From assembly GCA_044868295.1 (NCBI GenBank), contig JBIOWF010000036.1:1-48140 (forward strand): DNA of 48,140 nucleotides, in the 5' to 3' direction. The notes under the pieces are model-generated. The model had not been told where the DNA came from. It saw only the letters and a list, made by a program, of their open reading frames with translations, and searched no databases. This DNA is from JBIOWF01 sp044868295 (GTDB lineage: Bacteria; Actinomycetota; Actinomycetes; Streptosporangiales; Streptosporangiaceae). Below are positions 42,055 through 48,140 of this stretch, one piece after another. Each line of letters begins with the position of its first letter. Position 1 is the first letter of the stretch. The position numbers and the translations under genes were made by a program.

Positions 42055-42303
42055 TCAAACAGGGACGAACCCAAGTGCTCGGGCGGCCTGCGCCTGGGCG
42101 TTATCCCGGCTGCAGAAACCCAGCTTGTCGCTCTCCCCATCGAGCAGAGGGACAGCCGCGAGTTCGGCAACCGCGAGGCGGATCGCGTCGAGTGCTCGCA
42201 GAGCGTGGGTGTAGACGATCTCGGTAGCCCGCCGTTCGACGACGTCCCGGGATTCGAGTTGGCCCAGTCGACGGTGCGGAACGGGACCACCCCGCACACC
42301 CAT
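42055..42303 (-). pseudogene. C-terminal remnant of a VapC-like PIN-domain toxin
   Basis: The frame encodes THALRALDAIRLAVAELAAV and then FCSRDNAQAQAARALGFVPV. This matches the last third of PIN-domain ribonucleases, where the pattern LRALDAIHLA-...-T/S-x-D-x2-Q-x2-A-A contains acidic catalytic positions. The first two thirds of the domain, including the first conserved aspartate, are not visible in any frame between 42303 and 42453. No antitoxin gene is adjacent. It is therefore a broken toxin, unless an unseen start is used. An operator-like dyad lies just upstream at 42323-42353. Confidence 0.5.
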
Positions 42304-42322
42304 GCCAGTGTGACCCAGTTCA

Positions 42323-42353
42323 CAGAACCATAGTTCCGGGAACTACAGTTCTG
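42323..42353. promoter_or_regulatory. 31-bp near-perfect dyad upstream of the VapC-like remnant
   Basis: The arms are CAGAAC-CA-TAGTTCC and GGAACTA-CA-GTTCTG around a single central G. All arm bases pair except the internal CA steps. This is operator-like, as expected for toxin-antitoxin autoregulation, though a hairpin in RNA is also possible. Confidence 0.55.
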
Positions 42354-42453
42354 CAGCTCTCCTCGCAGGCGACTACTCGCCCACGCCGGATCCTTCACCG
42401 AAGTGAAGCAGGTGGGTGAGACCGTTAAACCATTCGGCCTGGGACACTATGGA

Positions 42454-43014
42454 TCACACGCATTTGTCCCAATGTGGCCCCCAGGGGACCAGGTCCTCCC
42501 ACATCGCGATCAGCTCGTGCCCGTCGCCACGCTCGGCCGCCTGCGTCACTGTGGATACGACCTCGTCGAGTGACACGGGCCGAGGCTGCACAGCGTCCTG
42601 GCCGGTCAAATGGCCGGCTTCGACCATCCGGCGCCACAACGACGAACCCGCGTCGCAGAACAGGTACGGCGGCTCCACATAGCCCTGATCCTCTCCAGGG
42701 TTCTCCATATCGTCATAGTCCTCGCCCGCGAGATCCCGCTCCTCACCGCTGAGGAAGACGAAGCTGTCGAGGGCTTCGAAGTACGGGCGACGCTCGGCGT
42801 AATCCGGGTGCTGATCGAGCGAGAACCGGTACGTGAATCGGCGTCGCATAAGGATGTCCATGACCCGGAAATGCATGAAAGAGCAGTCGAACTCGCGCTG
42901 GAACCTGAACAGCGCGGCGAACCAGTCCCGTAACCGATCATCACGATGGAGAAAGGAGGCGTCGAGCAGCCGGATGGACTCTTCCACAAGATCCTCGATC
43001 TCGTGATCGGACAT
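42454..43014 (-). CDS. Hypothetical acidic protein, 186 residues
   Basis: ATG at 43014 has AGGAG six bases upstream, so a real gene is likely. The product starts MSDHEIEDLVEESIRLLDAS, has an aromatic-rich middle (FRFQREFDCSFMHFRVMDIL) and a strongly acidic stretch (ERDLAGEDYDDMENPGEDQG), and ends WEDLVPWGPHWDKCV. No membrane segment is visible. I do not recognise a family. Its neighbours are a toxin remnant and a decayed intergenic region upstream of the EACC1-caspase genes, which makes an accessory or immunity-type role conceivable, but nothing shows it. Confidence 0.6.
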   Translation of the reverse strand: MSDHEIEDLVEESIRLLDASFLHRDDRLRDWFAALFRFQREFDCSFMHFRVMDILMRRRFTYRFSLDQHPDYAERRPYFEALDSFVFLSGEERDLAGEDYDDMENPGEDQGYVEPPYLFCDAGSSLWRRMVEAGHLTGQDAVQPRPVSLDEVVSTVTQAAERGDGHELIAMWEDLVPWGPHWDKCV

Positions 43015-43590
43015 CGTCAGCTCCTGAAAGGGATCGCCCCATCAGGTCGGCGACCTCGGCACGGGCGACGCCGTCACCGCGAGACGTACGCCCTCCAACG
43101 TGAGCCGTGCCTGCTGGAGGCTTAAACGATTGTCGGCACGGGTGATGTGCCGCGATACTTACGAATCACTCATTTTGATCACGCGAACGCCGATGATGCA
43201 CACCCCAGGGCGACGATCTCGAAGCCCTACTCGCCGACGCCAAGGTTGAGATCTATTTCCTGGTGCCGACCCTGGTGTGTGCCGCATTGGCCGCCGCGGT
43301 GGTCCTCAAAATCACGCAGGCCCAGGAGCGTCAGCGGGCCACCGAGATGCCGACACTCGACGAGCATTTTGCCTCCTAACCCGCACCAACCGCCTGGCCC
43401 GCACTGACGCGTGGCACCCCGTCCTCTACGGCCAGGACCTGGGCGGTCAGGACGATGGCGTCGCGGTCATCCTCGATGGCCTTGGCCGAGTTCCTGAGAG
43501 TAAGCAGGCCGTTGCCGATATATTGAGAGCCCTTTCTGGATGATTCTCGTTACAAACCCCTAGTGCGCGGTTTGGAATTTATGGGCTGCT
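43015..43590. other. 576-bp region without a confident gene; probable decayed coding scraps
   Basis: Several short frames look protein-like but lack starts. The plus strand to 43379 reads DLEALLADAKVEIYFLVPTL and then VVLKITQAQERQRATEM, a membrane-helix-like piece. The minus strand near 43050-43150 reads RADNRLSLQQARLTLEGVRL. Another minus frame ending at 43376 reads IGNGLLTLRNSAKAIEDDRD. None has a usable start codon or full length. The last 60 bp are AT-rich and probably hold the promoter of the EACC1 gene. Confidence 0.4.
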
Positions 43591-44136
43591 ATGGATGCTT
43601 TGATAACTATTGCGGATGACGATACCGGCAATCTGATTCGCGATCTATATTCCTGGATGACCGATGAGTCGGAATTAAGAGGAATCGTCCGGATTCGCGA
43701 AGCGGATGCTCCGCCTGGAGCCCTCGGCTCGGTCCCCGAGGCCTTACAGGTCCTCTTGGGGGCCGGAGGGGCCGTGGCCAGTGTGTTGATCGCCTGGCTC
43801 GGCAGCCGCCGAGGCGAGGTCACGGTGAAACTGACCCGCGGCGACGAGGACACCCTGGAGGTCACCGCCAAAGGGGTGAAGGGCTTGGATCAGGTCCAGC
43901 TCCGAGCGCTGACCAGGCATGTCGCCGAGGTACTCGGAACCACTGATGGCGCAGAGGTGCTCAGAACCTCCGATAGCGACGCGCTCGGGGCCATCGATAG
44001 CGGGGACGTGCTCAGACCCGCCGATAGTGCCGAGGTGCTCGGGACCTCCAAGGGCGGCCAGGCGCTCGGGAACACCGATGGTGCCGAGTCCTCCGATGGT
44101 GGTCGGGCGCTCGGGACCGCCGATGGCGGCGAGTGA
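43591..44136 (+). CDS. Effector-associated constant component EACC1-like protein
   Basis: The 181-residue protein begins MDALITIADDDTGNLIRDLY and has PGALGSVPEALQVLLGAGGA followed by a short hydrophobic segment VASVLIAWLGSRRGEVTVKL. This is the layout of EACC1, a small membrane-associated partner coded next to caspase-like and STAND effectors in actinobacterial conflict systems. It probably tethers or licenses the effector. From residue 113 the tail is an imperfect nine-residue repeat (EVLGT-x-DGA) repeated eight times. The first 120 bp of the gene are notably AT-richer than the rest. It overlaps the caspase-STAND gene by 14 bp, and the ATG of that gene lies inside the last repeat unit. Confidence 0.82.
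   Translation: MDALITIADDDTGNLIRDLYSWMTDESELRGIVRIREADAPPGALGSVPEALQVLLGAGGAVASVLIAWLGSRRGEVTVKLTRGDEDTLEVTAKGVKGLDQVQLRALTRHVAEVLGTTDGAEVLRTSDSDALGAIDSGDVLRPADSAEVLGTSKGGQALGNTDGAESSDGGRALGTADGGE
43927..44130 (+). repeat. 27-bp in-frame repeats in the EACC1 tail
   Basis: Eight units (six of 27 bp, one of 24, one of 18) encode EVLGT-x-DGA-like nonapeptides. They are degenerate, so the array is older than the 15-bp array at 27884. Confidence 0.85.
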
Positions 44137-47100
44137 GTCGCCACGGCTCATGCTCGCCTCGCCGGGCGCCCGGGTGCTCGTGGTGGGTTCCGGAGGTTAC
44201 GCACCCGGTTCTCGCCTCTCTCCGGTCCCCTCCGTGGCGGACACGGTCGCAGACCTCGGCCGCTGCCTGGTCGAGCGAGCCAGGCTGGACCCGGCCAACC
44301 TGACGACGCTGGTCGACCCGGCAGGACCGCAGGAATTCGGCACGGCCTTGGTCGAGACGGTACGGCAGGCGAAAACCGTGCTGGTCGTCTACTACGTCGG
44401 CCATGGCCTGGTCAGCGCCGACAACGAGCTTCATCTGGCGACCCGATCCACGATCGATCTAAACGAGGGGATCGCCGCGCATCAGGCCTTGCCGTACTCG
44501 ACCGTGGGGAAGGTCCTCTCCGAGTGCGCGGCGCCGCTGATCGTGGTCGTGCTGGACTGCTGCTTCTCCGGCCGAGCGCGGGGCGCCACACGTGGTGATG
44601 TCGGGGAGGTGTTCGACACCATCCCGCAGGGTTCCTACGTGCTGGCCGCCGCCAACCGCGACGAGGCCGCCTGGACGCCACCGGGGCAGCGCCACACCGC
44701 GTTCACGGGCGCGATGATCCGGCTGCTGACCACTGGGGATCCCACCGCCCCGAGCATGCTCACCTTGGACGACGTCTACCGCTGCCTTTCGCGTACTCTG
44801 CCCGAGGACGGATTTCCCCGGCCCCGCCGCCAGGCCACCGATCATGGCGACCGCCGGTTGTTCGCGCCCAACCCGGCCCACAGGGCGGGATCGGCGCTCG
44901 ATCGGCCTGGAGATTTCAGTCCCTATCGCGGGCTGGCCGCCTTCGGCCCGGAAGACGCGGACTACTTCTTCGGTCGTACGGACCTCACCCGTGTCCTGGT
45001 CGACCGGGTCGCCGAACAACTCGCCGAGGCGGGGCCGCTCATGGTGACCGGGCCATCGGGTTCCGGCAAGTCGTCCCTGCTGCGCGCGGGCCTGATACCC
45101 GCTCTGCGGCGATCATCCGAGACCGATGTCGTGCTTCTGACTCCTGGCGGCGACCCGGTGGGCGCGCTCACCCGGCGATTCGCGCCGCTGGACGGCACGC
45201 ACCCCGCAGACCTGCGCCAAGGTGTTGAAGCGGACCCGGCGAATCTGCGGAACACGCTGAATCGGACGGCACAAGACCGGCCTCTGGTCCTCATCGTCGA
45301 CCAGTTCGAGGAGGTGTTCACCGCCTGTCCGGACGAGCGGCAGCAGCGGATCTTCATTCGTGCCCTGCACGCGCTGTGCACGGCATCCGACGACAAGGGC
45401 CCGGTGGCAGTGGTCGTCATCGGCGTGCGAGCCGACTTCTTCGGGCACTGTGCCGCTCACCGCGAACTGGTGCCCACGTTGGAACGCTCCCTCGTCGTCA
45501 GCCCGATGACGACCTCACAGCTCCGAGAGGCGATTGAGGGCCCGGCCAGGCTGGCCGACATCACCCTGCAGGCGGGCTTGGTGGATCTTCTCCTGGAAGA
45601 CCTCGGCATGGACCGAGAGCTCGCCGTGGCCGAGGTCGCCGACAACGCCGTGGCAGGGAGCAACGCCGTGGCTGGGACCGCGAACAAAGACCGGGCCGCG
45701 AGCAGGGCTGAGGGCGGAGGTGTCCTCCCGTTACTCTCGCACGCCCTGCTGGCGACCTGGCAGCACCGTGAAGGCCGGACGCTGACCATGGCCGCCTATC
45801 GTGCCACCGGCGGAATCAGCAGGTCGCTGGCCCAGAGCGCCGATAAGGTCCTCGGCGACCTGGACCTCGCGAGCCGCCGATGCGCCCGCCTGACGCTCAC
45901 CCGCCTGGTACGGCTCGGCCATGGCAGGGAGGACACCCGGCGACGGGTTCCGATCGCGGAGCTGCTGCCTCCGGCCGACTCACCGCAGCATGCCGCGACG
46001 CGGCGAGCCATCGACGCGTTCGTCCGCGCTCGCCTGCTGTCCGTGGACGAGAACGCGGTGGAGATCGCGCACGAGGCCCTGATCCGTGCCTGGCCGCAGC
46101 TTCGCCGGTGGATCGAAACCGATCGCGCGGCGCTGCTGGTCCACCAGCAGCTCGGCGAGGACGCCGATCGATGGGCCGGGCACGATCACGATCCGGCGTT
46201 CCTCTATCAAGGCACCCGGCTCACCTCGGCCAACGAGGCGTACGCGCGATGGGAAGCCGATCCCGCCCGCTATCCGGCCATGACCGACGTTCATCGCCGT
46301 TTCCTTCAGGCCGGCGACCACGCCGCGGCCCGCGTCACGCGCCGGCGTCGGCTGACCGTGATCTCCCTGGTCGCGCTGCTGCTGGTGGCCCTCACCGGTG
46401 CCGGAACTGCGACTTCCATGGCCTTACAAGCGGCACACGAGCAGAACCTCTCCTTGTCTCGCCAGCTCGCGGCACAGAGCGAGAGCATCGGCGACACCGA
46501 TATCCGGCTGTCACGGCGATTGAGCACCGCGGCCTGGCACATCGCGCACACCGACGAGGCCCACCTCAGCATGCTGCATTCCTACCTCAGCCCGGAACGC
46601 GCCACTCTGACCGGCCACACCGGCGGCCTCTCAGCCGTGGCCTTCAGCCCCGACGGCACCCGCCTGGCCACCGCGAGCGGCGACAACGCCGTGAGGCTCT
46701 GGGACGCGACCGGCAAACGAACCGCCACCCTCAGAGGCCACGCAGACAGAGTGGAGGCGATCGCCTTCAGCCCCGACGGCACCCGCCTGGCCACCGCGAG
46801 CGCCGACAGGACGGCTCGGCTGTGGGACGTCCGCACCGGCAGACGAACCGCCGTCCTCGGTGGCCACCACGACGCCGTCCTGGCGGTGGCCTTCAGCCCC
46901 GACGGCAAGCGGGTGGCAACCATAAGCGCCGACAACACCGCGAAACTCTGGGATGCCGTTACCGGCGAAGCAACCATCACGGTCAGGTTGCGCATCGGCG
47001 CGGTATTCGCGGTGGCCTTCAGCCCCCGCGGAACCCACTTCGCCGCCTCCGGCTCAGACAACTCCGTACGGCTGTGGGAAATCACCACAGGCAGACCGGT

Positions 47101-48140
47101 CGCCATCTTCGCCGACCCCACCCAACCCGACGACGAACCCATAACCGCCATCGCCTTCGGCCCGGACGGCACTCGTGTGGCCGCCGCCAGCGACGACGGC
47201 ACAGTGAGACTGTGGAACACGACCAGCGGCAAAGCGATCGTCCTCCCCAACGGTCACACCAGCACCGTCTCGGCCCTGGCCTTCAGCCCCGACGGCACCC
47301 GCCTGGCCACTCCGGGTGACGACGGCACCACAAGGCTGTGGCACACAACCACCGGCAAATTGATCGCCACCTTGACGGGCCACACCGGCGACGTCACCGC
47401 GCTCGCCTTCACCTCTGACAGCAGCTACCTGGCCACCGCGAGCACCGACAAGACCGTACGGCTGTGGGACGTCGGCACCGGTCGACCGGCCGTCACCCTC
47501 ACCGGCCACACCGATTCCGTCTCAGCCATGGCCTTCAGCCCCGACGGCACCCGCCTGGCCACTGCGAGCGGGGACGGCACCGCGCGACTGTGGGACACCA
47601 CCACCGTCAAGCCGCTCGCCAAATTCACCGGCCGCGGACCCAACCCCAACATCGACCCGCTCTCAGCCGTGGTCATCAGCGCCGACGGCAGCCGCCTGGC
47701 CATCGCCGGGCCCGGACACACCATAGGACTGTGGGACACGACCACCGTCAAATCGACCACCGCCCTTACCGGTGATGTCCCCATGACGTCCATGGTGGTG
47801 CTGAGTCCCGACGGCACCCGCCTCGCGACCAGCGATGCCGAGAACGGGATACGGCTGTGGGACACCACCGCCGGCAAATCGACCATCGCTCTCTCTGGCC
47901 GCTTTCCCGTCGATGACATGGCTTTCAGCCCCGACGGGAGCCGCCTCGCCACCCGGGGCAAGGACAACATAGTCCGACTGTGGGACACCACCACCGGCAA
48001 ACCGACCACCACCATCGTCCTCGGCCTCTACAGCTACCTCTCCGCCTCTATGGGCTTCGGCCCCCGCGGCACCCACCTCGCCACCATCGACAACGAAAGA
48101 GGCAGTCTCTGGGACACCAGCACCGGCAAACGGACCATCA
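44123..48140 (+). CDS. Caspase-like peptidase - nSTAND1 NTPase - WD40 repeat protein, 3' end beyond window
   Basis: The frame is open to the window end (at least 1339 residues). The caspase domain has YYVGHGLV (His94) and LDCCFSG (Cys147), the C14 catalytic dyad. An nSTAND1 module begins at FSPYRGLAAFGPEDADYFFG, with Walker A GPSGSGKSS (about 310-318) and Walker B LVLIVDQFEEVF (Asp393). A transmembrane helix RLTVISLVALLLVALTGAG lies near 740-763. At least twelve WD40 repeats (AFSPDGTRLATAS-type) start near residue 829, later ones less regular. By analogy with NLR-like systems, WD40 blades sense a ligand, STAND oligomerises and the caspase is activated to cleave targets or kill the cell. Start is ATG 44123 or ATG 44150. 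It overlaps the EACC1 gene. Confidence 0.88.
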   Translation, partial: MAASESPRLMLASPGARVLVVGSGGYAPGSRLSPVPSVADTVADLGRCLVERARLDPANLTTLVDPAGPQEFGTALVETVRQAKTVLVVYYVGHGLVSADNELHLATRSTIDLNEGIAAHQALPYSTVGKVLSECAAPLIVVVLDCCFSGRARGATRGDVGEVFDTIPQGSYVLAAANRDEAAWTPPGQRHTAFTGAMIRLLTTGDPTAPSMLTLDDVYRCLSRTLPEDGFPRPRRQATDHGDRRLFAPNPAHRAGSALDRPGDFSPYRGLAAFGPEDADYFFGRTDLTRVLVDRVAEQLAEAGPLMVTGPSGSGKSSLLRAGLIPALRRSSETDVVLLTPGGDPVGALTRRFAPLDGTHPADLRQGVEADPANLRNTLNRTAQDRPLVLIVDQFEEVFTACPDERQQRIFIRALHALCTASDDKGPVAVVVIGVRADFFGHCAAHRELVPTLERSLVVSPMTTSQLREAIEGPARLADITLQAGLVDLLLEDLGMDRELAVAEVADNAVAGSNAVAGTANKDRAASRAEGGGVLPLLSHALLATWQHREGRTLTMAAYRATGGISRSLAQSADKVLGDLDLASRRCARLTLTRLVRLGHGREDTRRRVPIAELLPPADSPQHAATRRAIDAFVRARLLSVDENAVEIAHEALIRAWPQLRRWIETDRAALLVHQQLGEDADRWAGHDHDPAFLYQGTRLTSANEAYARWEADPARYPAMTDVHRRFLQAGDHAAARVTRRRRLTVISLVALLLVALTGAGTATSMALQAAHEQNLSLSRQLAAQSESIGDTDIRLSRRLSTAAWHIAHTDEAHLSMLHSYLSPERATLTGHTGGLSAVAFSPDGTRLATASGDNAVRLWDATGKRTATLRGHADRVEAIAFSPDGTRLATASADRTARLWDVRTGRRTAVLGGHHDAVLAVAFSPDGKRVATISADNTAKLWDAVTGEATITVRLRIGAVFAVAFSPRGTHFAASGSDNSVRLWEITTGRPVAIFADPTQPDDEPITAIAFGPDGTRVAAASDDGTVRLWNTTSGKAIVLPNGHTSTVSALAFSPDGTRLATPGDDGTTRLWHTTTGKLIATLTGHTGDVTALAFTSDSSYLATASTDKTVRLWDVGTGRPAVTLTGHTDSVSAMAFSPDGTRLATASGDGTARLWDTTTVKPLAKFTGRGPNPNIDPLSAVVISADGSRLAIAGPGHTIGLWDTTTVKSTTALTGDVPMTSMVVLSPDGTRLATSDAENGIRLWDTTAGKSTIALSGRFPVDDMAFSPDGSRLATRGKDNIVRLWDTTTGKPTTTIVLGLYSYLSASMGFGPRGTHLATIDNERGSLWDTSTGKRTI

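Noticed and set aside
42006..42398. 130-codon minus-strand frame overlapping the VapC-like remnant
   Set aside because: Ser/Pro/Arg-rich with no motif; the overlapping frame carries the PIN-domain pattern.
43380..43543. Possible small gene on either strand (plus: LYGQDLGGQDDGVAVILDGL; minus: LRNSAKAIEDDRDAIVLTAQ)
   Set aside because: Both strands look equally coding-like, neither has a start with a ribosome site, and no family is recognised.
1..48140. tRNA, rRNA, riboswitch or insertion sequence
   Set aside because: I saw no cloverleaf with a T-loop GGTTCGAATCC-like motif outside genes, no rRNA segment, no transposase and no terminal inverted repeats with target duplications.

Overview
The window is about 48 kb of very GC-rich DNA (near 70%) with GTG and TTG starts, two LytR-CpsA-Psr (LCP) proteins, a LuxR-type STAND regulator and a caspase/STAND/WD40 gene. 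This points to a filamentous actinobacterium. Protein style suggests Streptosporangiales (Nonomuraea, Streptosporangium or Microbispora-like), but that is inference because no rRNA or marker gene is present.

Layout. (1) 1-3721: a truncated microbial PARG fragment, a LuxR-family ATPase regulator and an AlkA-like DNA glycosylase. (2) 3825-12896: a minus-strand set of sugar-nucleotide and glycan genes (NDP-sugar pyrophosphorylase, two GT4s, a GT2 with membrane anchor, an AglD/LPG-synthase-like membrane protein, a SAM methyltransferase, a GT-C-like membrane protein). (3) 13163-24039: a GT-C-like protein, an LCP ligase, two acyltransferase-3 proteins, a GT4, an acetoacetate-decarboxylase-fold protein and a GT2. 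(4) 24260-32915: the biochemical core, a divergent polyol-phosphate block. The minus strand carries a nucleotidyltransferase/CDP-alcohol phosphotransferase fusion, a DUF5941 protein, a stand-alone cytidylyltransferase-like protein, a glycerol-1-phosphate dehydrogenase-like protein and a second CDP-alcohol phosphotransferase. The plus strand carries a cytidylyltransferase-SDR fusion (Acs1/Bcs1-like CDP-ribitol synthase) and a membrane-anchored CDP-glycerol glycerophosphotransferase-like polymerase. (5) 33105-37640: a GT2, a second LCP ligase, a decayed Ser/Thr kinase gene and UDP-glucose 6-dehydrogenase. (6) 37818-43014: metabolic and miscellaneous genes (acyl-CoA dehydrogenase, MFS exporter, DUF1269 protein, two hypotheticals, a VapC-like remnant). 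(7) 43591-end: an EACC1 - caspase - nSTAND1 - WD40 conflict system, cut by the window end.

Taken together, about 3.8-37.6 kb reads as a teichoic-acid-like cell-wall glycopolymer locus: activated sugars and CDP-polyols are made, glycosyltransferases and phosphotransferases assemble the chain, acyltransferases and a methyltransferase may decorate it, and LCP enzymes attach it to peptidoglycan. The unusual parts are an archaeal-type sn-glycerol-1-phosphate dehydrogenase-like enzyme in this setting, and in-frame tandem repeats (15, 27, 30, 33, 63 and 69 bp units) recurring in loops, linkers or tails of many of the genes. One out-of-frame 37-bp duplication lies at the boundary between the CDP-alcohol transferase and DUF5941 genes. 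No exporter or polyprenyl-phosphate initiating transferase is visible here.
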